Assembly: GCA_021779855.1 (NCBI GenBank)
Contig: JAJXZW010000018.1
Coordinates: 1 to 32,536, forward strand
DNA length: 32,536 bases
Reading direction: 5' to 3'
From: Actinomycetes bacterium
GTDB lineage: Bacteria > Actinomycetota > Acidimicrobiia > Acidimicrobiales > RAAP-2
A program made the translations under genes and the position numbers. Below the pieces are notes generated by a model. It saw nothing but the letters and a program-made list of their open reading frames with translations. It made no database searches and was not told where the DNA came from. Of the stretch, positions 13,820-22,250 are shown piece by piece. Position 1 is the first letter of the stretch. The number at the start of each line of letters is the position of its first letter.

Positions 13820-14830
13820 GTGAGCACGGACGGGGACGGCTCGGTAAAGGTCGTCCCCGTCCGTCACGTCGGGCGGTGGGTCGGAGTCGCGGTGGCGCTG
13901 GTCGTCGTCGCGATGATCGTCCACACCCTTCTGTCGCGCCTCCCTACCGGTCAGAAGGCGTGCCAGGGGGCGGGGGCGACGCGGGTCTGCCACGCCGTGA
14001 CCGAGTGGCGCTTCTCGTGGGACATCGTCTTCCGCTACTTCACGACCAGCGAGATCCTCCACGGCCTGCTCATCACCCTGGAGCTCACGGTGATCGCGAT
14101 GGCCGTGGGGATCGTGCTCGGCATGGTCCTGGCCGTGATGCGGCTCTCGCCGAACCGGGTCCTCTCGGGCTCGGCGTGGACCTACACGTGGTTCTTCCGG
14201 GGGACCCCGGTGCTGGTCCAGCTGCTCGTCTGGTACAACATCGCGATCCTCTACCCGCGGGTCAGCCTGGGCATCCCGTTCGCGCCCGTCTCCTTCCTCA
14301 CCCTGCACACCAGCACGACCTTCACGGCCCTGGAGGCGGCGTGCATCGCCCTCGGGCTGAACGAGGCGGCCTACATGTCCGAGATCGCCCGCGCCGGGTT
14401 GCTCTCGGTGGACGAGGGCCAGGTCGAGGCGGCGACCTCGATCGGGATGGTGCGCCGTCAGACCCTGCGCTACGTGATCATGCCCCAGGCCATGCGGGTG
14501 ATCATCCCGCCCACGGGCAACGAGGTGATCTCGATGCTGAAGACGTCGTCGTTGGCCAGCGTGATCAGCGTCATCGAGCTCCTGGGGGCGGCGACCAACA
14601 TCTACTCGGCCAACTACGAGATCATGCCGCTGCTGCTGACGGCGAGCCTCTGGTATCTCGTGGTGACGACCGTCCTCTCGATCGGCCAGTTCTACCTGGA
14701 GCGCTACTTCGCTCGTGGGGCGCTGCGCACGCCACCGCCTACTCCGCTGCAGCGGATGGGCCGCGACGTCGCGGGGATCCTGGCGAAGTTCCCGAGCCGT
14801 CGCGTCGTCTCCGGCGTGGTGGAGCGATGA
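13820..14830 (+). CDS. Polar amino-acid ABC transporter permease (HisM/GlnP family)
   Basis: A 336-aa inner-membrane subunit. After an N-terminal helix (residues about 17-40) and an extracytoplasmic insert with two cysteines, the PAAT core follows: [21 protein letters not shown], and the EAA loop [22 protein letters not shown] that contacts the ATPase. Near the end is a cytoplasmic proline-rich tail. GTG 13820 lies 29 bases after the SBP stop. Only one permease is present, so it should act as a homodimer. Confidence 0.92.
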   Translation: MSTDGDGSVKVVPVRHVGRWVGVAVALVVVAMIVHTLLSRLPTGQKACQGAGATRVCHAVTEWRFSWDIVFRYFTTSEILHGLLITLELTVIAMAVGIVLGMVLAVMRLSPNRVLSGSAWTYTWFFRGTPVLVQLLVWYNIAILYPRVSLGIPFAPVSFLTLHTSTTFTALEAACIALGLNEAAYMSEIARAGLLSVDEGQVEAATSIGMVRRQTLRYVIMPQAMRVIIPPTGNEVISMLKTSSLASVISVIELLGAATNIYSANYEIMPLLLTASLWYLVVTTVLSIGQFYLERYFARGALRTPPPTPLQRMGRDVAGILAKFPSRRVVSGVVER

Positions 14831-15600
14831 CCGAGACTCCGGCGCTCATGGTCGAGGCCGTCGGCGTGCGCAAGCACTTCGCCGGGGTCGAGGTCCTCAA
14901 GGGCGTCGACCTCAAGGTCGGGCGCGGCGAGGTGGCCTGCCTCATCGGCCCCTCCGGGTCGGGCAAGAGCACGTTCCTGCGCTGCATCAACCACCTCGAG
15001 AAGCACGACGCGGGAGAGCTGCTCGTCGACGGCCAGTTGGTCGGCTACGAGTTGCGCAACGGCAAGCTCTACGAGCGCAACGACAAGCAGATCTGCGCCG
15101 AGCGCGCGCGCATCGGCATGGTCTTCCAACGCTTCAACCTCTTCCAGCACCTGACGGTCCTCGAGAACATCACCATCGGCCAGGTGAGGGTCCTGCGGGT
15201 GAGGGAGGACGCCGCCCGGGCCCGGGCCCGGGAGCTCCTGGAGCGGGTCGGCCTCGCCGGACGCGACGGCTACTACCCGGCCCAGCTCTCGGGCGGACAG
15301 CAGCAACGGGTCGCGATAGCCCGGGCCCTGGCCATGGACCCCAAGCTCATGCTCTTCGACGAGCCCACCAGCGCCCTCGACCCCGAGCTGGTCGGCGAGG
15401 TGCTCGACGTGATGCGCGACCTCGCGCGCTCGGGCATGACGATGATCGTGGTGACCCACGAAATGGGCTTCGCGCGCGAGGTGGCCAACACCGTCTACTT
15501 CCTCGACGCCGGGGTCATCGAGGAGTGGGGGGACCCGCGCGAGGTGCTGACCCACCCGACGTCCCCGCGGCTCCAGAACTTCCTCTCCAAGGTCCTCTAG
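14827..15600 (+). CDS. Polar amino-acid ABC transporter ATPase (GlnQ/HisP family)
   Basis: A 257-aa ATPase. Walker [10 protein letters not shown] (about residue 40), Q-loop [12 protein letters not shown], signature L-S-G-G-Q-Q-Q-R, Walker [14 protein letters not shown]-loop V-T-H-E-M. A roughly 20-residue insertion ([12 protein letters not shown]) before the Q-loop is known from one PAAT subgroup. ATG overlaps the permease stop (ATGA). It ends 36 bases before the nitroreductase, which has its own box. Confidence 0.94.
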   Translation: MTETPALMVEAVGVRKHFAGVEVLKGVDLKVGRGEVACLIGPSGSGKSTFLRCINHLEKHDAGELLVDGQLVGYELRNGKLYERNDKQICAERARIGMVFQRFNLFQHLTVLENITIGQVRVLRVREDAARARARELLERVGLAGRDGYYPAQLSGGQQQRVAIARALAMDPKLMLFDEPTSALDPELVGEVLDVMRDLARSGMTMIVVTHEMGFAREVANTVYFLDAGVIEEWGDPREVLTHPTSPRLQNFLSKVL

Positions 15601-15624
15601 CCCCGGCGCGCCGCCGGGCGTCGG

Positions 15625-15630
15625 TACCAT
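15625..15630 (+). promoter_or_regulatory. Leaderless -10 box of the first nitroreductase gene (TACCAT)
   Basis: TACCAT followed by GACGCG and ATG 15637, with exact six-base spacing. It would drive nitroreductase, PLP enzyme and kinase as one transcript. Confidence 0.55.
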
Positions 15631-15636
15631 GACGCG

Positions 15637-16248
15637 ATGGAGTTCTCCGACGTCGTGCGCCGACGGCGCATGGTGCGCGAGTACGAGGACCGCCCCCTTC
15701 CGCCTGAGGTCGCCGAGCGCGTCGTGGCGAGCGCCCTGCGGGCGCCCTCGGCCGGCTTCTCCCAGGGGTGGGCGTTCCTGATGCTCACCGACGCCGACGA
15801 CCGGGGCCGGTTCTGGCGCCACGTGCCGACGAGGGTCCAGGCCACGCCGCGGATCCAGAACGCGCCGCTCGTCGTGGTGCCCCTGTCGCACCGCGACGCC
15901 TACCTCGAGCGCTACGCCCGGCCCGACAAGGGCTGGACGGACCGGGACGAGGCCCGATGGCCGGTGCCGTACTGGCACCTCGACACGGCCATGGCCACCC
16001 TCTTGATGCTGCTCAGCGCGGTCGACGAGGGGCTGGGGGCGTGCTTCTTCGGTATCGCCCCGGAGAACCTGGCGCCCTTTCGCGCCGACTTCGGCGTGCC
16101 CGAGGCCTACACGCCGATCGGCGCGGTCTCGGTCGGCTACCGCGCGGTCGACCTCGGCCCCCAGGAGCCGTCGGTGGCGGCGCGCCGCCGGCCGGCCCGC
16201 GAGGTGATCCATCGAGGGCGCTTCGGGCGCCACGAGGAGGAGACGTGA
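15637..16248 (+). CDS. Nitroreductase-family flavoprotein (first copy)
   Basis: A 203-aa FMN-dependent NAD(P)H oxidoreductase. The N-terminus D-V-V-R-R-R-R-M-V-R-E-Y-E-D-R-P-L binds FMN phosphate; L-R-A-P-S-A-G-F-S-Q-G-W follows; A-T-L-L-M-L-L-S-A-V-D-E-G-L-G-A-C-F-F-G is the dimer helix and second FMN site. Real substrates vary (nitro compounds, enals, deiodination), so the function is open. It overlaps the PLP-enzyme start (GTGA), so it probably belongs to the same pathway, perhaps reducing or oxidising an intermediate. Confidence 0.9.
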   Translation: MEFSDVVRRRRMVREYEDRPLPPEVAERVVASALRAPSAGFSQGWAFLMLTDADDRGRFWRHVPTRVQATPRIQNAPLVVVPLSHRDAYLERYARPDKGWTDRDEARWPVPYWHLDTAMATLLMLLSAVDEGLGACFFGIAPENLAPFRADFGVPEAYTPIGAVSVGYRAVDLGPQEPSVAARRRPAREVIHRGRFGRHEEET

Positions 16249-17624
16249 CCTACCCCTACGCCGACCGCTTCGAGGTCCACCGCCAATTGCCCGAGGAGGG
16301 CGTCGAGCGCGACGCCGTGCTGGGCGAGCTCGCGGCGATGGCCGCCGCCGAGGACCCCACCTGGGAGTCGGGCCAGTGCTCGGGCACCATGTACTGCGGG
16401 GACCACGACCACTACGACTTCTTGAACCGGGCCTTCGCGCACTTCAGCCACGTGAACGTCCTCCAGCGCGACATGTGCCCGAGCGCGACCAAGTTCGAGG
16501 CGGAGGTCATCGCGATGACCCTGGACCTGCTCGGCGGCGCCTCGCTTCGGGGGCGGCCCGGCGGGCTGGTGACCTCGGGGGGGAGCGGGTCGATCGCCCA
16601 CGCCGTGCTGGCCTACCGGGACGCCAACGCCGCCCGCACGCGTCGGCCCAACCTCATCAAGCCCGAGACGGCGCACCCGGCCTTCACCAAGGCCGGCCAC
16701 CTCTTCGGCGTCGAGGTCCGCGTGGCGCCCGTCGACCCGGTGACCACGCGCGTCGACCTCGACTGGGTGGCCGAGCACATCGACGGCGACACCGTCGCAC
16801 TCGTCGGCTCGGCGACCAACTACGGCTACGGCACCATCGACCCCATCCCCGAGCTCGGCGCCCTGGCGCTCGAGCACGGGGTGGGCCTGCACGTGGACGG
16901 CTGCCTGGGTGGCTTCATCCTCCCGTTCGGGCGCGAGCTGGGCGAGCCCGTCGCGCCGTTCGACTTCGCGGTCCCCGGGGTCACCACGATCTCGGCCGAC
17001 ACCCACAAGTACGGCTACGCGCTCAAGGGGACAAGCGTGCTCTGCTTCGCCGACACTGCGTTGCGCGACAGCCAGTACTTCTACCAGACCGACTGGTCCG
17101 GGGGGAAGTACTGCTCGCCGGGCGTGGAGGGGTCGCGCTCGGGCGGGCTGCTCGCCGCGACCTGGGCGGCCATGGTCCACCTCGGCCGCTCGGGGTACCG
17201 GCGCTACGCGCGCGCGATCTTCGACACGGCGCGCGCCATGCGCGCCACCGTCGAGTCCCACCCGTCGCTGCGGGTGATGGGGGAGCCCACCTTCCTCTTC
17301 TCGTTCACCTCCGAGGAGTACGACGTGTACCACGTGAACGACTTCCTGCGCACCCGGGGTTGGCGGCTCAACGGGCAGCAGTACCCCAACGCGCTGCACA
17401 TGGCGGTCACCCGCCCCCAGACCCAGCCCGGGGTCGTCGAGCGCTGGCGCGAGGACCTGGCCGACGCCGTCGCCTACGCCCAGGCCCACCGCGACGAGCC
17501 GGCCCGCTCGGGGGCTATCTACGGTGGGGTAGCCGGCGGGTGGTCGGACGAGGCCGACGAGTTCATCCGGGCCGTCATGGCCGAGATGATGGACGAGCAG
17601 CTCGCGGTGCCCCCGGGCTTGTGA
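16245..17624 (+). CDS. Sphingosine-1-phosphate-lyase-like PLP enzyme (group II decarboxylase fold)
   Basis: A 459-aa PLP enzyme. S-A-D-T-H-K-Y-G-Y-A-L-K-G, with PLP lysine K255, is nearly the same as the active site of sphingosine-1-phosphate lyase (Dpl1/SPL), as are S-G-G-S-G-S (111-116, phosphate clamp), H144 stacking on the ring and D218 (H-V-D-G-C) at the pyridine N. The N-terminal part S-G-T-M-Y ... E-A-E-V-I-A-M-T also follows SPL rather than GadB. Soluble: no membrane helix, unlike eukaryotic SPL. SPL enzymes split a phosphorylated 2-amino-3-hydroxy chain into phosphoethanolamine and an aldehyde; decarboxylation is the alternative. GTG overlaps the nitroreductase stop and its own stop overlaps the kinase start. 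Confidence 0.88.
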   Translation: MTYPYADRFEVHRQLPEEGVERDAVLGELAAMAAAEDPTWESGQCSGTMYCGDHDHYDFLNRAFAHFSHVNVLQRDMCPSATKFEAEVIAMTLDLLGGASLRGRPGGLVTSGGSGSIAHAVLAYRDANAARTRRPNLIKPETAHPAFTKAGHLFGVEVRVAPVDPVTTRVDLDWVAEHIDGDTVALVGSATNYGYGTIDPIPELGALALEHGVGLHVDGCLGGFILPFGRELGEPVAPFDFAVPGVTTISADTHKYGYALKGTSVLCFADTALRDSQYFYQTDWSGGKYCSPGVEGSRSGGLLAATWAAMVHLGRSGYRRYARAIFDTARAMRATVESHPSLRVMGEPTFLFSFTSEEYDVYHVNDFLRTRGWRLNGQQYPNALHMAVTRPQTQPGVVERWREDLADAVAYAQAHRDEPARSGAIYGGVAGGWSDEADEFIRAVMAEMMDEQLAVPPGL

Positions 17625-19144
17625 CCGACCTCTGCCTCGCGGTCGATCTGGGCACGGGGGGGCCGAAGGTCGCCCTGGTGACCCTCGACGGCGAGATCGT
17701 GGGCGTGGAGTTCCACGGCGTAACGACCCGCGTGGACGCGTCGGGGGCCGCGACCCAGGACCCCGACGAGTGGTGGCGGCTCATCGGCGCGGCGTCGCGC
17801 CGGCTGGTGGCGGCCGCCGACCCCTCGCGGGTGGTCGCGGTCGGGGTGACGGGCCAGTGGGCCTCGACGGTGCCGGTGGACGAGCGCGGCGCGCCGGTCG
17901 GGGAGTGCCTGACCTGGCTCGACACCCGCGGCGTGGCCCACGCGCGCTCGGTCCTGGGCGGACCGGTGATGGGCTACGCCCCGCTCAAGGTGGCCGCCTT
18001 CGTCCGGCGCAGCGCCGGTGCCCCGTCGGTCTCGGCGGGCGACCCCCTGGGCCAGATCCTCTACCTCGAGCGCGAGCGCCCCGAGGTCGCGTCGAGGACC
18101 CGCTGGTACATGGAGCCGATCGACTTCCTGACGGGTCGCATGACGGGGGTGGCCACCGGGTCGCCGGCGTCGCGCCTGGCGCTGTGGCTGACCGACAACC
18201 GAGACCTCACGAGGGTCGGCTACGACGCGCGTCTCGTACGCCTGTCGGGCCTACCCGGTGAGAAGCTCCCGCCGCTCGTGGCGACCGGCTCGGTCGTCGG
18301 GGGACTGAGCGCCCCCGCGGCCGAGGCGCTGGGCCTGCGCGAGGGGACCCCGGTCGTGGGTGCCGTGCCCGACCTGCACGCCGCCGCCCTGGGCGCGCGC
18401 GCGGTCGGGCCGTACCGGGCGCACGCGGCGCTGTCGACCACCGCCTGGGTGAGCTGTCCCGTCCCGAGGAAGAAGACCGACGTCGTGCACTCCATCGCCA
18501 CGGTCCCGGGTCTGGGCGACGGGCGCTACCTCGTGGTCGACAACCAGGAGACCGGGGCCCGCGCGCTCGAGTGGTGCCGCGACCTGCTCTGGCCCGAGGC
18601 GGCCTACGAGGAGCTGACGGCGCTGGCGGCGAGCGCGCCGCCCGGGGCGAACGGCGTGCGCGTGGGCCCCTGGCTGGCTGGAGAGCGCTCGCCGGTCGAG
18701 GACAAGGGACTGCGGGCCCTGATCACGGGGCTGGGGGTGGCCACGGACCGCGCCGACCTCGTGCGCGCGGTCATGGAGGGGGTGGCGGCCAACGTGGCGT
18801 GGCTCTTCTCCCACGTCGAGCGCTTCGCGGGCCGCCGGCTCGAGCCGGTCTCGCTCCTCGGGGGTGGGGCCGAGTCGGCGCTGTGGTGCCAGATGGTGGC
18901 CGACGCGACCGGACGGCTCGTGGTGCGGGCCCCGGCGCCCCGGGCGGCCCAGCTGCGCGGGGTGGGGCACCTGTGCGCCCTCGCCCTGGGGCGCACCACG
19001 CTCGACGAGCTCGCCGCTCACCCCGGCGAGGGCGAGCGGTTCGAGCCCGCGGAGCGCCCCGGCGGGACCGACCTTGTCGCGCTCTACCGGCTCGAGCGCG
19101 CGTGGCGGCGCGCGGGACGCCGGCACCGCCGCCGTCTAGGCTGA
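17621..19144 (+). CDS. FGGY-family carbohydrate kinase (xylulokinase-like)
   Basis: A 507-aa kinase with the two-domain actin fold. V-D-L-G-T-G-G-P-K-V-A-L (8-19) is the N-terminal phosphate loop, V-T-G-Q-W-A-S follows, and S-L-L-G-G-G-A-E-S-A-L-W-C-Q-M-V-A-D is the C-terminal FGGY signature. The usual G-G-x-x-D before the catalytic Asp reads G-A-V-P-D-L-H-A-A-A. The substrate is unlikely to be certain from sequence; xylulose, erythritol-like polyols or another polyol are possible. It starts GTG overlapping the lyase stop by four bases, so kinase and lyase are translated together. This is a kinase-then-lyase order, as with sphingosine kinase and S1P lyase, but built from unrelated families. 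Confidence 0.9.
   Translation: MTDLCLAVDLGTGGPKVALVTLDGEIVGVEFHGVTTRVDASGAATQDPDEWWRLIGAASRRLVAAADPSRVVAVGVTGQWASTVPVDERGAPVGECLTWLDTRGVAHARSVLGGPVMGYAPLKVAAFVRRSAGAPSVSAGDPLGQILYLERERPEVASRTRWYMEPIDFLTGRMTGVATGSPASRLALWLTDNRDLTRVGYDARLVRLSGLPGEKLPPLVATGSVVGGLSAPAAEALGLREGTPVVGAVPDLHAAALGARAVGPYRAHAALSTTAWVSCPVPRKKTDVVHSIATVPGLGDGRYLVVDNQETGARALEWCRDLLWPEAAYEELTALAASAPPGANGVRVGPWLAGERSPVEDKGLRALITGLGVATDRADLVRAVMEGVAANVAWLFSHVERFAGRRLEPVSLLGGGAESALWCQMVADATGRLVVRAPAPRAAQLRGVGHLCALALGRTTLDELAAHPGEGERFEPAERPGGTDLVALYRLERAWRRAGRRHRRRLG
19137..19142 (+). promoter_or_regulatory. Candidate -10 box of the esterase gene (TAGGCT)
   Basis: TAGGCT lies in the last codons of the kinase gene, eight bases before GTG 19151. 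Spacing is slightly longer than the usual six. It would drive esterase and PMH separately from, or in addition to, read-through. Confidence 0.45.
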
Positions 19145-19150
19145 CCCGAC

Positions 19151-20083
19151 GTGGGGCTGGACCCGGCGATCGAGCGGCTCCTCGTCGAGGCGCGCGCCGC
19201 GCCGGCGGCCGACCCGGAGGCCCTGACCCTCGAGGAGCGGCGTCACCAGTTCCGCGCCGACCTGGTGCATCTGGGCCGGGACCCCGCGCCGATGGCGCTG
19301 GTCGAAGAGCGCAGCCTCGACCTGGTCGATCGCCGCCTGGGAGCCCGCCTCTACGTGCCCGTCGACGAGGCCCCCGGGGCCATCGTGCTCTACGCGCACG
19401 GGGGCTCGTTCGTGGTGGGCGACCTCGACTCGCACGACTGGCTCTGCCGGCGCCTGTCGAGCGACCTGCGCCGTCGCATCCTGGCCCTCGACTACCGCCT
19501 CGCCCCCGAGCACCCCTTCCCGGCGGCGCTCGAGGACGTGGTGGACGCCGTCGCCCACGTCGCGGCCCACCGCGCCGAGGTGGGCCGGCCCGACGACCGG
19601 ATCCTGCTCATGGGCGACTCGGCGGGCGCCAACCTCGTCACGGTCGCGAGCCGGCTAGTGCGCGACGACGTCGAGCTCGCCGGGCAGGTCCTGCTGTATC
19701 CGACGCTCGGCCCCGAGGTGATGACCGAGTCGGCGCACCGCTACGGTTCGGGCTACCTCCTCGAGCTCGACCAGCTCGCGCGCGACTACCGGCGCTACCT
19801 CGCCGGGGCCGAGCCCACCGACTGGCGGGTCAGCCCCCTGCTCTGCGGCGACCTGGCCGGCGTGGCGCCGGCGATCCTCGTGGTGGCCGAGTGCGACCCG
19901 CTGCGCGACGAGGCGGTGGCCTACGCCGGTCTCCTCGAGCACTTCGGGGTACCCGTCGAGCTGCTCGAGGCCAAGGGCATGGTGCACGGCTTCATCCGCT
20001 ACGGCGGGGTCGTCCCGAGCGCCCTGGCGGTCATCGACGACCTGGCCGCCCACGTGGGCCGACTCGTGCGGGCCGCCTCGTGA
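19151..20083 (+). CDS. Alpha/beta hydrolase, HSL-type (esterase/lipase)
   Basis: A 310-aa carboxylesterase of the hormone-sensitive lipase group. The oxyanion box H-G-G (83-85) is in Y-A-H-G-G-S-F-V-V-G-D, the nucleophile S157 in G-D-S-A-G-A-N, the acid D249 in E-C-D-P-L-R-D-E and the base H279 in M-V-H-G-F. There is no signal peptide, so it acts in the cytoplasm. The next gene overlaps it (GTGA). The pairing of an esterase with a phospho/sulfo-ester hydrolase suggests unmasking of an imported ester. Confidence 0.92.
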   Translation: MGLDPAIERLLVEARAAPAADPEALTLEERRHQFRADLVHLGRDPAPMALVEERSLDLVDRRLGARLYVPVDEAPGAIVLYAHGGSFVVGDLDSHDWLCRRLSSDLRRRILALDYRLAPEHPFPAALEDVVDAVAHVAAHRAEVGRPDDRILLMGDSAGANLVTVASRLVRDDVELAGQVLLYPTLGPEVMTESAHRYGSGYLLELDQLARDYRRYLAGAEPTDWRVSPLLCGDLAGVAPAILVVAECDPLRDEAVAYAGLLEHFGVPVELLEAKGMVHGFIRYGGVVPSALAVIDDLAAHVGRLVRAAS

Positions 20084-21519
20084 ACGTCCTGTTCGTCACG
20101 CTCGACCAGTTCCGGGCCGATAGTTACGGCGCCGCGGGCCACCCCCTCGTCACCACCCCGACCCTCGACCGCCTCGCCCGCGAGGGCGCGCGCCTCACCC
20201 GCCACTACTCCCAGGCGGCCCCGTGCTCGCCCGGCCGGGCGGCGCTCTACACCGGCACGTACCAGATGAATAACCGGGTGGTCGCTAACGGCACGCCGCT
20301 GGACCGACGCCTCGACAACGTGGCGCGCGTGGCCCGGCGGGCCGGCTACGACCCGACGCTCTTCGGCTACACCGACCAGGGGGTCGACCCCGTCGAGGCG
20401 ATCGGGCCGGACGACCCGCGCCTCGACGACTACGACGGGGTGCTCCCGGGCTTCTCGGTCGGTCTCTACCTGCCGAACTCCCAGGCCGGCTACATCCAGT
20501 ACCTGCGCGCCCTCGGCTACGACGTGGCGAGCGGTTGGGAGGAGTCGGTCCTCGGCGAGCCCTCCCGGCCGGCCGAGCATTCCCTCAGCGCCTTTCTCAC
20601 CGACCGCTTCCTCGGGTGGCTCCACCGCCAGGAGCCCGGCTGGTTCGCCCACCTGAGCTACCTGCGGCCCCACCCGCCCTACGCCGCGGCGGGAGAGTAC
20701 TCGCGCCTCTACGACCCCCGTGACGTCCCCCCGGCGATCGCCCCCGTGGAGGCCGCGGCCCAGCACCCGCTGCACCGCGCGGCCCTCACCTGGCCGCTCG
20801 TCACCGCCACCGACCCGGCTGCCGTCGCCCGCCTGCGGGCCCAGTACTACGGCATGGTCAGCGAGGTCGACGCCCAGCTCGGTCGGGTGCTCGAGGCGAT
20901 CGAGGCCCGGGGTGAGTGGGGCGAGACGCTCGTGGTCGTGACCTCGGACCACGGCGACCAGTTGGGCGACCACGGCCTCAAAGAGAAGCTCGGCTTCTTC
21001 CCCGAGAGCTACCACATCATCGGGCTGTGGCGGGACCCGCGCCTCGGCCCACGGGTGGTGGAGCACTTCACCGAGAACGTCGACCTGCTCGCCACCCTGG
21101 CCGAGAGCCTCGGCCTCGAGGTGCCCGTCCAGTGCGACGGCCGCTCCCTCGCCCCGCTGCTCGAGGGGCGCGACGTCGAGTGGCGCCGCGCCGCCCACTA
21201 CGAGTGGGACAGCCGGTACCTCCTGCTCCTGGGGGGTCACGCGCCGCCGGACGAGGTGCTCGCCCAGCGCAACCTTGCCGTGACCCTCACCGACGACCTC
21301 GCCTACGTTCAGTTCGGGGACGGTTCGTACCGCTGCTTCGACCTGGCGGCGGATCCGAGCTGGCGCACGGAGTGCGCCGACGCCGGGCGGGTGCTCGCCG
21401 CTGCGCAGACCCAGCTGGTCTGGCGCCAGCGCCACCTGCGTCGCGAGGGGACCGACCTACTGCTGTCGCCCGAGCGCCTCGGCAACTGGCCGAGCGACCT
21501 GCGCCCCGTGCCGGCCTAG
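20080..21519 (+). CDS. Phosphonate monoester hydrolase / arylsulfatase (formylglycine type)
   Basis: A 479-aa member of the alkaline phosphatase superfamily. C49-S-P-G-R is the sulfatase motif C-x-P-x-R, whose cysteine is converted to formylglycine. Metal ligands are expected in F-V-T-L-D-Q-F-R-A-D (D9, Q10) and T-S-D-H-G-D-Q-L-G-D-H. The stretches Y-Q-M-N-N-R-V-V-A-N, G-Y-D-P-T-L-F-G-Y-T and Y-L-R-P-H-P-P-Y-A-A closely follow Rhizobium/Burkholderia phosphonate monoester hydrolases, which also split phosphodiesters and sulfate esters. No signal peptide is seen. GTG overlaps the esterase stop. No formylglycine-generating enzyme is in the window; it must be elsewhere, or the enzyme uses the unmodified Cys. 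Confidence 0.88.
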   Translation: MNVLFVTLDQFRADSYGAAGHPLVTTPTLDRLAREGARLTRHYSQAAPCSPGRAALYTGTYQMNNRVVANGTPLDRRLDNVARVARRAGYDPTLFGYTDQGVDPVEAIGPDDPRLDDYDGVLPGFSVGLYLPNSQAGYIQYLRALGYDVASGWEESVLGEPSRPAEHSLSAFLTDRFLGWLHRQEPGWFAHLSYLRPHPPYAAAGEYSRLYDPRDVPPAIAPVEAAAQHPLHRAALTWPLVTATDPAAVARLRAQYYGMVSEVDAQLGRVLEAIEARGEWGETLVVVTSDHGDQLGDHGLKEKLGFFPESYHIIGLWRDPRLGPRVVEHFTENVDLLATLAESLGLEVPVQCDGRSLAPLLEGRDVEWRRAAHYEWDSRYLLLLGGHAPPDEVLAQRNLAVTLTDDLAYVQFGDGSYRCFDLAADPSWRTECADAGRVLAAAQTQLVWRQRHLRREGTDLLLSPERLGNWPSDLRPVPA

Positions 21520-21525
21520 GGCCGC

Positions 21526-22218
21526 TCAGCCGGGCCCCGCGGAGAGGGCGGGGCCGTCGAAGTGGTCTACCGTGGCGAACTCCTCGACCCGATGGCGGCT
21601 CAGTCGGGTGTGCCGGCGCTCGGGGTAGCCGAGCACTACGACGGCCGCCACGGCCATCGTCTCGGGCAGGTGCAGGATCGCGCGCAGGGTCGGCTCGTTA
21701 CGGGTGCCCACGGTCGTGATCACCCCGCCGAGGTCGCGGTCGCGCGCCGCGAGGAGCAGACTCCACACGAAGGGGTAGACCGAGGCGCCGCCGACCAGGC
21801 CGTAGCGCTCGAGGTCGCGGTCGGTGGCGGCCAGGCACGTGAGGTCGGCGGCGACCACCAGCATCGCCGGAGCGCGGCCCAGCGTCTCGGCGAAGCCGTC
21901 GGGCTTGGAGGCGGCCTCGGCGTGGCCGCGCTGGGTCGCCGCGGCGTGGCGGTCGGCGTCGCTCGCGAGGGGGGAGAAGGGGATGAGCCCGGCCAGCACG
22001 TGGGCCACGTAGTCGTGCCACGCGTCGAGGTACGCCTCGCCGACGGCCGCCTTCAGCGCCGGGTCCCGTACGACGACGACCCGCCACGCCTGGCGGTTCC
22101 CCCCCGAGGGCGCGAAGCGCGCGTCGTCGAGGATCTCACGCACGAGTGCGTCGTCGACGGGACGCTCGGCGAAGCGGCGGATGGACCCGGTCGTCCGCAA
22201 CGCCTCGCGAAGGTCCAT
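21526..22218 (-). CDS. Nitroreductase-family flavoprotein (second copy)
   Basis: A 230-aa FMN oxidoreductase. T-T-G-S-I-R-R-F-A-E-R-P-V near the start, F-A-P-S-G-G-N-R-Q-A-W-R-V-V-V-V, and the later W-S-L-L-L-A-A-R-D-R-D-L-G-G-V family helix. It is clearly divergent from the copy at 15637: the body has an extra helical stretch and a G-Y-P-E-R-R C-terminus typical of mycobacterial Acg-like/BluB-like groups. It converges on the PMH gene with six bases between stops. ATG 22218 has a leaderless TAGGGT. Confidence 0.9.
   Translation of the reverse strand: MDLREALRTTGSIRRFAERPVDDALVREILDDARFAPSGGNRQAWRVVVVRDPALKAAVGEAYLDAWHDYVAHVLAGLIPFSPLASDADRHAAATQRGHAEAASKPDGFAETLGRAPAMLVVAADLTCLAATDRDLERYGLVGGASVYPFVWSLLLAARDRDLGGVITTVGTRNEPTLRAILHLPETMAVAAVVVLGYPERRHTRLSRHRVEEFATVDHFDGPALSAGPG
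21533..21555. terminator. Possible bidirectional terminator hairpin between converging genes
   Basis: GGCCCCGC, loop GGAGAGG, GCGGGGCC: a perfect 8-bp stem. It begins 13 bases after the PMH stop and lies in the last codons of the minus-strand nitroreductase. There is no T-tract on either side, so factor-independent stopping is uncertain. Confidence 0.35.
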
Positions 22219-22224
22219 CGCCTC

Positions 22225-22230
22225 ACCCTA
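22225..22230 (-). promoter_or_regulatory. Leaderless -10 box of the second nitroreductase gene (TAGGGT)
   Basis: TAGGGT on the minus strand, six bases (GAGGCG) before ATG 22218. Confidence 0.6.
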
Positions 22231-22250
22231 GGACCGTGCGGGCCCTCTGT

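Noticed and set aside
16376-17620. In-frame upstream extension of the FGGY kinase
   Set aside because: Arg-rich shadow of the PLP-enzyme gene; the GTG overlapping that stop gives the correct family N-terminus.
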